This document shows, in pieces, positions 7,260 to 14,556 of a stretch of 22,925 nucleotides of DNA. Numbering within the stretch: position 1 is the first letter of the stretch; every line of letters begins with the position of its first letter. A model generated the notes under the pieces. The model searched no databases. It was given only the letters and a program-made list of their open reading frames with translations, and had not been told where the DNA came from. Made by a program: the position numbers and the translations under genes. This stretch comes from DAOTXK01 sp034435395 (GTDB taxonomy: Bacteria > Chloroflexota > Anaerolineae > Aggregatilineales > Ch27): assembly GCA_034435395.1 (NCBI GenBank), contig DAOTXK010000435.1:1-22925 (forward strand), written 5' to 3'.

Positions 7260-8291
7260 ATGGGCCGATACATCATCCGCCGGGTGCTTCAGGCCATCCC
7301 GTTGCTGTTTTTGATCAGCGTGGCGTTGTTCGTGCTGATGATGGCATCGGGCGATCCGGTGGCGACGCTGGGCGGGCGCATGCCCCCGCGCTCTGAGGAC
7401 AAAGAGCGGCTGCGGCGGGCCTGGGGGCTGGACCAGCCCATCCTGGTGCAATATATCTACTGGCTGGTCGGCAACGATTGGGTGCTGGTCGACACGGATG
7501 GGGACGGCGTGGGCGACAGGCCGGGCGAGCGAAAAGGCGTGATCCGGGGCGATTTTGGCAACTCGCTGATCACGCGCCAGCCAGCGTTGCAGGTCATCGC
7601 CGAGCGCATCCCTAATACGCTGATTCTGATGGTGACGGCGGAGGTGATGATCATTATCTTCTCGCTGTTCATCGGGGTATATTCCGCCTTGCGCCAGTAT
7701 TCCAGGATGGACAACATCCTGACGGCCATCTCCTTCATCACGTATTCCATGCCGATCTTCTTTATCGCATTGATGTTGATGTATATTTTTGCCGTGCGGT
7801 TTAAGGCCTGGGGGCTGCCGTACTTCCCCACCGTGGGCATGTACGAACCCGCCCAGGGGCGCACGTTTATGCAGATCGCCTGGCATGTGGTGTTGCCGGC
7901 CACCAGCATCGCCCTGATCGATGTCGCCCGCTACAGCCGGTTCATCCGCTCCAATATGCTGGAAGTGATCAACTCGGACTACATCCGCACCGCCAGGGCC
8001 AAAGGGTTAACCGAGCCCCGGATACTGTTCGTCCACGCCTTCAAAAACGCGGCGTTGCCGCTGGTCACCATCATCGGCCTGGACCTGCCGCTGTTGCTGG
8101 CCGGGGCCGTCGTGACTGAGCGTATCTTCGCCTGGCCGGGCATGGGGCGGTTGTTCCTGGATCACCTGGTGCGGACTGACTTCCCGGTGTTGATGGGGCT
8201 GTTGATGATGATCTCGGTGGCGGTTGTGGTTTTCCAGTTGCTGACGGACCTGTTTTACACCTGGCTCGATCCGCGCATCCGCTATTCGTAG
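7260..8291 (+). CDS. Peptide/nickel-type ABC transporter permease (DppB/OppB family)
   Basis: The 343-residue protein is the first of two inner-membrane permeases. It begins MGRYIIRRVLQAIPLLFLIS, the usual first transmembrane segment of DppB-type subunits, and has about six segments. The permease signature lies at about residues 240-275: DYIRTARAKGL followed by LPLVTIIGLDLPLLLAG and RIFAWPGMGRL; its EAA loop would contact the ATPase. An extracytoplasmic loop after segment 1 contains D-T-D-G-D-G-V-G-D at residues 78-86, matching the DxDxDGxxD calcium-loop pattern. I chose ATG 7260 over ATG 7254 because GGAGGG at 7248-7253 directly abuts the earlier codon but is 6 bases from the later one. The next permease starts 9 bases after the stop. 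Confidence 0.93.
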   Translation: MGRYIIRRVLQAIPLLFLISVALFVLMMASGDPVATLGGRMPPRSEDKERLRRAWGLDQPILVQYIYWLVGNDWVLVDTDGDGVGDRPGERKGVIRGDFGNSLITRQPALQVIAERIPNTLILMVTAEVMIIIFSLFIGVYSALRQYSRMDNILTAISFITYSMPIFFIALMLMYIFAVRFKAWGLPYFPTVGMYEPAQGRTFMQIAWHVVLPATSIALIDVARYSRFIRSNMLEVINSDYIRTARAKGLTEPRILFVHAFKNAALPLVTIIGLDLPLLLAGAVVTERIFAWPGMGRLFLDHLVRTDFPVLMGLLMMISVAVVVFQLLTDLFYTWLDPRIRYS

Positions 8292-8300
8292 AGGGCTGCC

Positions 8301-9254
8301 ATGTCAACCACAGAGGCCACTGCACAACCCGTCAGCCTGGTCCAGGAAGATGAATACAAACCCCAGTCACCATGGCGGCTGGCGATACGCCGTTTTCGGC
8401 GGCACCGTATGGCGATGTACGGGCTGTTTGTGCTGATAGGCATTTTTCTGTATGTGACCGTTGGTTCGGTGGTCTACTCGGAAGCGGATGCCAATTACAA
8501 CGACACCAGCATTCGCCTCCAGCCGCCGTCGCTGGCCCATCTGTTTGGCACGGACACAGTGGGTCGGGACATCCTGGTGCGGACCATCTACGGGGGGCAG
8601 ATTTCGCTGATTATCGGGGTTTTTGCCGTCCTGGTGGCGGTGACAGTGGGCACGGCGATTGGCGCGCTGTCCGGCTACTACGGCGGGCTGGTCGATGCCG
8701 CGCTGATGCGCATCACCGAGGCGATGCTCAGCATTCCCACGATATTGCTCCTGCTGGTGCTGGCGAAGTTCCTCAGCGGCCATGTGCCGGACATCACCCT
8801 GCTGGGGCGCACCTTTAGCGGCAGCGTGGTTGTGATCATTGTGATCATCGGGCTGACCAGCTGGACCTATCTGGCGCGAATCGTGCGGTCCAGTTTTCTG
8901 TCGCTGAAGGAGGCGGAGTTTATCCTGGCGGCGCGGGCGCTGGGCATCCCCGACCGGCGGATTATCCTGGCGCACATCCTGCCGAACACCCTGGCCTCCA
9001 TCATCGTGGCGGCGACGCTGGGCGTGGCCTCGGCCATCCTGACGGAAGCGTATATCAGTTTCCTGGGGCTGGGGGTTCGTCCGCCGACGGCCACCTGGGG
9101 CAGCATGTTAGATGGCGCTTACCAGTACCTGGAGCAGGCGCCCTGGCTGTGGTTTTTCCCCGGTCTGCTGATCATCCTGACGGTGATGAGCATCAACTTC
9201 GTGGGGGATGGCCTGCGGGACGCCCTGGACCCGCGCTCGGACATCAAGGTCTGA
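8301..9254 (+). CDS. Peptide/nickel-type ABC transporter permease (DppC/OppC family)
   Basis: The 317-residue protein is the second permease of the importer. A cytoplasmic N-terminal stretch of about 40 residues (SPWRLAIRRFRRHRMAMYG) precedes the first membrane segment, typical of DppC. PSLAHLFGTDTVGRDILVRTIYGG is the conserved OppC_N region. The EAA loop reads EFILAARALGIPDRRIILAHILPN, and the protein ends in the family's usual NFVGDGLRDALDPR. ATG 8301 lies 9 bases after the DppB-like stop and is preceded by GAGGG. No ATPase gene follows: the next gene is on the opposite strand, so the DppD/DppF-type ATPases must come from elsewhere if the importer works. Confidence 0.93.
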   Translation: MSTTEATAQPVSLVQEDEYKPQSPWRLAIRRFRRHRMAMYGLFVLIGIFLYVTVGSVVYSEADANYNDTSIRLQPPSLAHLFGTDTVGRDILVRTIYGGQISLIIGVFAVLVAVTVGTAIGALSGYYGGLVDAALMRITEAMLSIPTILLLLVLAKFLSGHVPDITLLGRTFSGSVVVIIVIIGLTSWTYLARIVRSSFLSLKEAEFILAARALGIPDRRIILAHILPNTLASIIVAATLGVASAILTEAYISFLGLGVRPPTATWGSMLDGAYQYLEQAPWLWFFPGLLIILTVMSINFVGDGLRDALDPRSDIKV

Positions 9255-9316
9255 CGCTTCCCCAATCGGCGAGCAGCGCCAGACCTGCCCCCTGCCAGCA
9301 GATGGAAAATGCCGCC

Positions 9317-11263
9317 TCATCCCTGAGCGGCTGGCATCCCCGGCGAGACGCTGGGCTGCCCGCCCTGCCCCAGACGGATGATCTGCCCCTCGCGGTTGAG
9401 GTACAGCAGCCAGGTGGCGGGCGCGGCGGCCCGTTGCGCGCTGGTTTCCGCGCCGCTGGCGACGGCTTCCTGCCAGCGCTGCGCGCTCTCCACAAAGCTG
9501 AACACCAGCCCGCCATCCGGGATGGCCTCGACCATCTGGCCGATGCCGCGTCCCTCCTGCTCAAAGTGGAGTGTGCTGCTCCCCGTTTCCAGATTGATCT
9601 CCCACAGGCGCACCACGAAGATCGAGATCGCGCCTTCGCCATCTGGCAGCGGCAGCGTTTCGCCAGCGTCGACGGTGCTGACGAAAAGGCGCTGCCCATC
9701 GGCTGACCAGCGCACCTGATCCGGCGTATGGGTCAGCGGCACGGCCTGCCGTTCCCCGCTGGCCAGATCGACCAGCACCAGCTGACGCTCCTGAGCGCTG
9801 GCAAACACGACCCCGGCGGCCCGCTGCCGCAGCGGGTCCAGCGAGAGGCGGGCCAGTTGCGGCGCGATAACGGTTATGTCGCCGGTGGCCGTGTCCAGCC
9901 GCGAGAGGCCAACCCCCAGGCAGCTATTGGAGAACAGGAAACTGCCGTCCGGGAGCCAGTGGAAAGCCAGGCCGTTGCCGGAGAACCCGACTTCGCGCTG
10001 GTAGGCTCCCTCGGCAGGGTCAGGCCCGCCGCCGCCGCAGCCCACCGCCTGCTCAAACGTCCCGATCAGGCGCGGCTCAGCGACGACGCCATTGGTCGGT
10101 GGCGCGATGGCATAGATCGCCATGACCTGGCCGTTGCCCCGGAAGGTTTGTGTGGGGGTGACGTAAGCGATCGCGTCGCCGGTGGGGCTCCAGGCGGGCG
10201 GGTAAAGCGGCGTCAGGTTTTCGGCCAGGACGACCGGGGGCGCGCCCGCCGCATCGGTCAGCAACAGGCGATAGGGGTGGATGTTGTCCACAAAGGCGAC
10301 GAGGGCTCCGTCTGGCGACCAGCGGAAATAGCCGTAATCATGGTTCAGGACGGGCAACGGCGCGGAGGGCGGGGCTGTATCGGCAGTGTCGGTGGTGATG
10401 GCCTGGCCGGGGAGGCTGTCCAGAGTCGCCCGGTAGACGTTGCCATCTGGCCCGGTGTAGAGCAGGATGCTGGCCCCCGCACGAGTGGATGCGGCGGCGG
10501 TTGGCGCGGCTGACGGCTGGGGCAGGGCGGCCACTGCGGGCGGGGTTTCCGCCGCCACCGGGTTAAACAGCTGCCCGCCGATCATGGGCAGCAGCGCGAG
10601 GCCCTCGACACAGGGCATGACCCGGTCGCCGTCCGCTGTGATGTGCAGCTCGTAAGTTGTGTCGGCTGTATCCAGGCGGACGATATAACCTCGCTGGGGG
10701 AAGCTGTCGTCAATCGCCAGCTCAGGGTACGGGCAGCCCAGGGAGTCATCCGGCCAGACGGCTTCCTGCCACGTCCACCGGACAAACCGCGTGGCGGCGC
10801 CGAGTTGTTGCTGGAGGTATGCCTTGCCCAGGGCGACCAGCGCCTCCGGGTCGTCGCCAGGGGTCGGCTCCGATGGCGGGAGGGGAGTCGGCGTGGTGGC
10901 TGCCTCGCTGCCGCACAGGGTGATGATGTCCCCCCCGGCGGTGATGTGGACTTCGTAAATGGCGGCGGCGTATTCCAGCCGGATGATGTAACCGCGCCGC
11001 GCCCCTCCCTCATAGGTCTGGTCCGGCTGGGGACAGCCCAGCGCGGCGTCCGGCCAGATCGTTTCCTGCCATGTCCAGCGGGAGACCTCAGGGCCGGTGA
11101 TGGTCGTGCCCAGCCGTTCCCCAAGATAGGCGATGGCAGCGTCGATCAGGGCGTTGATGTCATCGCCCTGGGCGAGGGCGGTCGGGAGAGCGGTCAGCAG
11201 CAGGCCGACCGCGCCAGCGAGCAGGATCACTTTTATGGCACCCGGTACGGGCCGTTGACTCAT
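9317..11263 (-). CDS. Secreted protein with two 'WPD..LGCP' modules and a TolB/WD40-like beta-propeller
   Basis: This 648-residue protein has an N-terminal signal peptide (VILLAGAVGLLLTALPTALA, then Q). Residues about 60-118 and 160-218 are two copies of one module: RWTWQE, then WPD, LGCP, a Gly-Tyr-Ile strand and YE.HIT..GD ending in Cys. Each copy has one Cys pair (C77/C117 and C177/C218). Pro/Thr-rich linkers separate the modules. From about residue 265 onward, repeats such as YFRWSPDGALVAFVD, PPAWSPTGDAIAYV and VRWSADGQRLFVS indicate a PD40/TolB-like propeller. Three ATG codons are stacked; AGGAGG (complement of 11272-11277) is 8 bases from the third, at 11263, which I chose; ATG 11269 is only 2 bases away. 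It is probably an extracytoplasmic binding protein. The ligand is unknown, and no TolB partner genes are nearby. Confidence 0.85.
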   Translation of the reverse strand: MSQRPVPGAIKVILLAGAVGLLLTALPTALAQGDDINALIDAAIAYLGERLGTTITGPEVSRWTWQETIWPDAALGCPQPDQTYEGGARRGYIIRLEYAAAIYEVHITAGGDIITLCGSEAATTPTPLPPSEPTPGDDPEALVALGKAYLQQQLGAATRFVRWTWQEAVWPDDSLGCPYPELAIDDSFPQRGYIVRLDTADTTYELHITADGDRVMPCVEGLALLPMIGGQLFNPVAAETPPAVAALPQPSAAPTAAASTRAGASILLYTGPDGNVYRATLDSLPGQAITTDTADTAPPSAPLPVLNHDYGYFRWSPDGALVAFVDNIHPYRLLLTDAAGAPPVVLAENLTPLYPPAWSPTGDAIAYVTPTQTFRGNGQVMAIYAIAPPTNGVVAEPRLIGTFEQAVGCGGGGPDPAEGAYQREVGFSGNGLAFHWLPDGSFLFSNSCLGVGLSRLDTATGDITVIAPQLARLSLDPLRQRAAGVVFASAQERQLVLVDLASGERQAVPLTHTPDQVRWSADGQRLFVSTVDAGETLPLPDGEGAISIFVVRLWEINLETGSSTLHFEQEGRGIGQMVEAIPDGGLVFSFVESAQRWQEAVASGAETSAQRAAAPATWLLYLNREGQIIRLGQGGQPSVSPGMPAAQG

Positions 11264-11322
11264 CATCATCTCCTCCTGATTTCCTGCCGGTAAGTCTCTT
11301 GACGGTTGGATGACGGCAAAAC

Positions 11323-11352
11323 ATTGTAACGCGGGAGGCGATGGTTTGTTGG
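11323..11352 (-). promoter_or_regulatory. Possible promoter of the secreted propeller gene
   Basis: On the minus strand a good -10, TACAAT (complement of 11323-11328), sits about 60 bases before the start codon. The only -35 candidate is CCAACA with an 18-base spacer, a poor match. It is the best promoter-like sequence in the 130-base gap after hypB. Confidence 0.35.
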
Positions 11353-11393
11353 ACGATCAGGCTACGCTGCGGGGGGCCAGTCTGACGATACCC

Positions 11394-12071
11394 TTACGTC
11401 GGGGCGTTGCCGGGCGCGATCCGACGGGCGGCGATCTGCTCCCGAACCCAGTTCAGCCAGGCGTCGAAGCCTTCGCCGGTCCTGGCAGAGAGGGGGAAAA
11501 ACGCCAGGCCGGGATTGAGCACCTCCACCCCATGCCGGAAGTGTTCCACGTCAAACGGCTCGTAGCGCAGCATGTCGATTTTGTTGAGCAGGAGCACATC
11601 AGCGCCCCGAAACATGGCCGGGTATTTGTAGGGTTTGTCGTCGCCTTCGGGCACGCTGGCGATCACGACGTTGGCGTGTGTGCCCAGGTCGAAGGCGGCA
11701 GGGCAGATCAGGTTGCCCACGTTTTCCACCAGCAGCAGGTCGATAGCGCCCAGGTCGAGGCCGGGGAGGGCGGCGTGCACCATGTTGGCGTCCAGGTGGC
11801 AGTTGCCGCCGGTGTTGACCAGCGATACCGGGATGCCGGCCTGCGCGATCTTCTCCACGTCCACGGTGGCCACATCGCCGTCCAGCGCGCCCAGGCGAAA
11901 CTCGCCCTGGAGACCTTCCACCGTGCGCAGGATGACGCTGGTTTTGCCAGCGCCAGGGGAGGCCATGAGGTTGAAGGCCAGCACGCCGGCCGCGTCGAGC
12001 TGGCGGCGGACCTCGGCGGCGAGTCGGTCGTTGGCGCTCATGATGTCTTCGATGACCGGAATCTCAGGCAT
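11394..12071 (-). CDS. hypB: Hydrogenase maturation nickel-insertion GTPase HypB
   Basis: HypB is a GTPase that helps deliver nickel to [NiFe]-hydrogenase. The 225-residue protein has a Walker A loop ASPGAGKTS (37-45), LDGDVAT (63-69), the metal-site motif NTGGNCHLDA with C91 and H92, VENVGNLICPA with C123, and the guanine-specificity motif NKID (163-166). It lacks the N-terminal CxxCGC nickel site and the His-rich stretch of some HypB proteins, so it is the short G-domain-only form. ATG 12071 is 3 bases after the hypA stop, and the two must be one transcript. No hydrogenase structural genes or hypCDEF are in the window. HypAB can also serve urease in some bacteria, so the client is not certain. 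Confidence 0.96.
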   Translation of the reverse strand: MPEIPVIEDIMSANDRLAAEVRRQLDAAGVLAFNLMASPGAGKTSVILRTVEGLQGEFRLGALDGDVATVDVEKIAQAGIPVSLVNTGGNCHLDANMVHAALPGLDLGAIDLLLVENVGNLICPAAFDLGTHANVVIASVPEGDDKPYKYPAMFRGADVLLLNKIDMLRYEPFDVEHFRHGVEVLNPGLAFFPLSARTGEGFDAWLNWVREQIAARRIAPGNAPT

Positions 12072-12074
12072 GAC

Positions 12075-12416
12075 TCAGTCCTCTACCTCGATGCTTTGCA
12101 GGTAAAACTCCTCGCCCCGGCTCACGGCAATGTGCTGGCTGTGGCAGGCCGGGCAGGCATAATCCTCGTTAGGCGGGAATTCGTGGCCGCAGTCCTGGCA
12201 GCGCAGCCGGGCTGGTACGCGCTCGAAGCGCAGCTCCGCTCCCTCGGCCAGGGTCCCCCGACTGACAAAATCCCAGTAAAACTGCACCGAGTCGTCGACC
12301 ACGCTGGAAAACTCGCCGATCACCAGGTTCAAAACGGTAATCCGCCTGGCGCCGGCGGCCTCGCCGTGTCGGACGGCCAGATCGAGCAGATTTTGGGTGA
12401 TGCTGAGTTCATGCAT
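12075..12416 (-). CDS. hypA: Hydrogenase maturation nickel metallochaperone HypA
   Basis: The 113-residue protein is HypA, which binds nickel through its N-terminal MHEL motif (H2, E3) and passes it on with HypB. The structural zinc site is formed by CQDC (C73, C76) and CPAC (C88, C91), with the normal spacing. The length is standard. The gene lies directly upstream of hypB with a 3-base gap and diverges from the GH5 gene across about 220 bases that hold a plausible promoter for each direction. Confidence 0.96.
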   Translation of the reverse strand: MHELSITQNLLDLAVRHGEAAGARRITVLNLVIGEFSSVVDDSVQFYWDFVSRGTLAEGAELRFERVPARLRCQDCGHEFPPNEDYACPACHSQHIAVSRGEEFYLQSIEVED

Positions 12417-12470
12417 GGCGGCCTGCGGCGACGGTATCCCGGTTCGGAAAGCGCACCCCGGCGCGGGGAG

Positions 12471-12499
12471 AGTATACTCCGGTTTTATCGAGCTGCCAC
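12471..12499 (-). promoter_or_regulatory. Possible promoter of hypAB
   Basis: On the minus strand GTGGCA (complement of 12494-12499) is separated by 17 bases from TATACT (complement of 12471-12476). The -10 is good and the -35 matches four of six consensus bases. Transcription would start about 50 bases before hypA. CCCCG-GCG-CGGGG, a small hairpin at 12456-12468, would be in the leader. Confidence 0.4.
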
Positions 12500-12501
12500 G
12501 C

Positions 12502-12531
12502 TTGGCGGCAGGAGCCAGAATCCTCTACACT
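12502..12531 (+). promoter_or_regulatory. Weak candidate promoter of the GH5/GH2 pair
   Basis: TTGGCG at 12502-12507 and TACACT at 12526-12531 are 18 bases apart; each matches four of six consensus bases. The pair lies about 110 bases before the GH5 start and almost back to back with the hypAB promoter candidate. Confidence 0.25.
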
Positions 12532-12639
12532 CTATCCGGGCAACCCTGCTCCACAGGAGCGGCTGCCCACGCGCCTCAGCGGAAACCGCCCTGGAAGCAG
12601 CGGTGGCGTGGCTCTGATGTTATACCGGGAGTTATGTCC

Positions 12640-14517
12640 ATGATCCGGATAGATGGGCCGTGGTTCAAGGATGACTGTGGACGGACGCTGATCCTGCGTG
12701 GGGTGAACCTGGGCGGCAGCAGCAAGGTTCCCCGGCACCCCGATGGGGCGACCCACCGGCGCGAGGGGTTCTTTGACCATCGCGCGGTATCTTTTGTGGG
12801 ACGGCCTTTTCCGCTGGAAGAGGCCGATGAGCACTTCTCCCGCCTGCGCCACTGGGGGCTGACCTTCCTGCGCCTGCTGGTCACCTGGGAAGCGGTGGAG
12901 CACGCCGGGCCGGGTCTCTATGATGAAGCATACCTGGACTATCTGTACGCCGTGGTCAAAAAGGCGGGCGAGCACGGCTTGGCCCTGTTCATCGATCCCC
13001 ATCAGGACGTATGGAGCCGGTTTTGCGGCGGCGACGGCGCGCCCGGCTGGACGCTGGAAGCCGTCGGGTTCGACCTGACCCGCCTCCACGAGACGGGCGC
13101 GGCCATCGTCCACGCCCTGCACGGCGACCCCTTCCCGTCCATGATCTGGCCGACCAATGGCGGCAAGCTGGCGGCGGCGACCATGTTCAGCCTGTTCTTC
13201 GGCGGGAACGACTTTGCGCCGGAGACGCGCATTGATGGGGAGCCTGCCCAGGACTATCTACAGCGGCATTACCTGGGGGCCATGAAGCAGGTCGCCCTGC
13301 GCTTGCAGGGACTGGAGCATGTGGCGGGCTACGACACGATGAACGAGCCGCTCGCCGGTTATATCGGCTGGGAAGACCTGACCAGGCCGCGCACGCCCCT
13401 TGAACTGGGCCCGCTGCCCAGCCCGTATCAATCGATGCTGCTCGGCGCGGGTTTCCCCCAGGAAGTGGAGGTGTGGGAGCGCCGCCTGACCGGCCCCCGG
13501 ATCGTCGAGCGCCGCCTGCTCAATCCGGCGGGCGCGTCCGCCTGGCGGGAAGGCTTCGACTGTGTGTGGAGGCAGAATGGGGTGTGGGAGATTGACTCAG
13601 CCGGTGAGCCTCACCTGCGACGACCGGACCATTTTTTGCAGGTTGGCGGGCGGCGGGTCAGCTTCTCCCAGGATTATTACCGCCCCTTCGCCAACCGCTA
13701 CGCCGAGGCCATCCGTTCGGTTGACCCGGACGCGCTGATCTTCATCGAGACGGAGCCGGGCACCGAGCCGCCCCGCTGGGGTTCGGACGATGCGCCGCAG
13801 ATCGTTTACGCCCCGCACTGGTACGATGGTTTTGTCCTGTTCATGAAACGCTTCAGCCCGGTCATTGCCGCTGACATGTTCACCGGACGGGTGATCTGGC
13901 TGCCGGGGCGGATTCGCCGGTCGTTCGCCCGCCAGCTTGAACAGTACAAACGCCAGGCAGCCGGGTTGCTGGGCGGCGGACCAACGCTGATCGGCGAGAT
14001 CGGAATCGCTTACAACCTGAACGATCGGCAGGCGTATCAGACGGGAAACTTCAGCGCCCAGATCAGGGCGATGGACCGCAGCCTGCGGGCCATTGAAGAC
14101 AATCTGTTGAGCTGCACCATCTGGAATTACACCGCCGATAATGACAACGCGCGGGGCGATCAGTGGAACGGCGAAGACCTCTCGATCTTCAGCCGCGATC
14201 AGCAGACCGATCCGGAAGATATCAACTCCGGCGGGCGGGCGTTGGAGGCGGTGGTTCGCCCCTACCCGCGAGCCACTGCCGGGGAGCCGCTCCGGCTGTC
14301 CTTTGACTATAAATCAGGCGCTTTTCTGTACGAATTCCGTCACCATCCGGCGGTGGAAGCGCCGACGGAGATCTTCGTGCCAGACTTCCAGTATCCCGGC
14401 GGCTATGACGTTCAGATTTCGGATGGCGAATACGCGCGCGACCGGGCGAACCAGACGCTTGTCTACCGCCATAGCCCGGAACAGGCCACACACACCATTC
14501 GGATCGGGCGGCGGTGA
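12640..14517 (+). CDS. GH5 glycosidase resembling steryl-beta-glucosidase/glucocerebrosidase (GH5_12-like)
   Basis: The 625-residue protein has a GH5 catalytic barrel and a C-terminal beta domain. It starts with GRTLILRGVNLGGSSKVP, as in endoglycoceramidase-related enzymes, and has FIDPHQDVWSRF (117-128), YDTMNEP with probable acid/base E236, and TLIGEIG with probable nucleophile E453. From about residue 540 (PYPRATAGEPLRLSFDY, then SGAFLYEF, and a YRHSPEQATHTIRI end) it matches the GH5 C-terminal domain of fungal EGCrP2/Egh1-type enzymes, which cleave steryl glucosides and glucosylceramide. There is no signal peptide, so it is probably cytoplasmic. ATG 12640 has GGGAG 8 bases upstream; ATG 12634 is also possible. 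An upstream open frame from 12397 has no family similarity. The GH2 gene follows after 39 bases. The exact substrate is inferred from family only. Confidence 0.88.
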   Translation: MIRIDGPWFKDDCGRTLILRGVNLGGSSKVPRHPDGATHRREGFFDHRAVSFVGRPFPLEEADEHFSRLRHWGLTFLRLLVTWEAVEHAGPGLYDEAYLDYLYAVVKKAGEHGLALFIDPHQDVWSRFCGGDGAPGWTLEAVGFDLTRLHETGAAIVHALHGDPFPSMIWPTNGGKLAAATMFSLFFGGNDFAPETRIDGEPAQDYLQRHYLGAMKQVALRLQGLEHVAGYDTMNEPLAGYIGWEDLTRPRTPLELGPLPSPYQSMLLGAGFPQEVEVWERRLTGPRIVERRLLNPAGASAWREGFDCVWRQNGVWEIDSAGEPHLRRPDHFLQVGGRRVSFSQDYYRPFANRYAEAIRSVDPDALIFIETEPGTEPPRWGSDDAPQIVYAPHWYDGFVLFMKRFSPVIAADMFTGRVIWLPGRIRRSFARQLEQYKRQAAGLLGGGPTLIGEIGIAYNLNDRQAYQTGNFSAQIRAMDRSLRAIEDNLLSCTIWNYTADNDNARGDQWNGEDLSIFSRDQQTDPEDINSGGRALEAVVRPYPRATAGEPLRLSFDYKSGAFLYEFRHHPAVEAPTEIFVPDFQYPGGYDVQISDGEYARDRANQTLVYRHSPEQATHTIRIGRR

Positions 14518-14556
14518 CGGTGTGGACAGGGTTGATGATATCCTGCGGGGGGTGAC

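Noticed and set aside
9255..9316. A terminator between the convergent permease and propeller genes
   Set aside because: No stem followed by a T-tract could be found on either strand in these 62 bases.
11310..12617. A 435-codon plus-strand open frame antisense to hypA and hypB
   Set aside because: HypA and HypB motifs are complete on the minus strand, and the plus-strand translation has no recognisable domain.
12397..12639. Longer GH5 start in the same open frame from 12397
   Set aside because: It runs across the hypA start and the divergent promoter region, adds residues unlike the family, and the ATG at 12640 has a well-spaced ribosome binding site.
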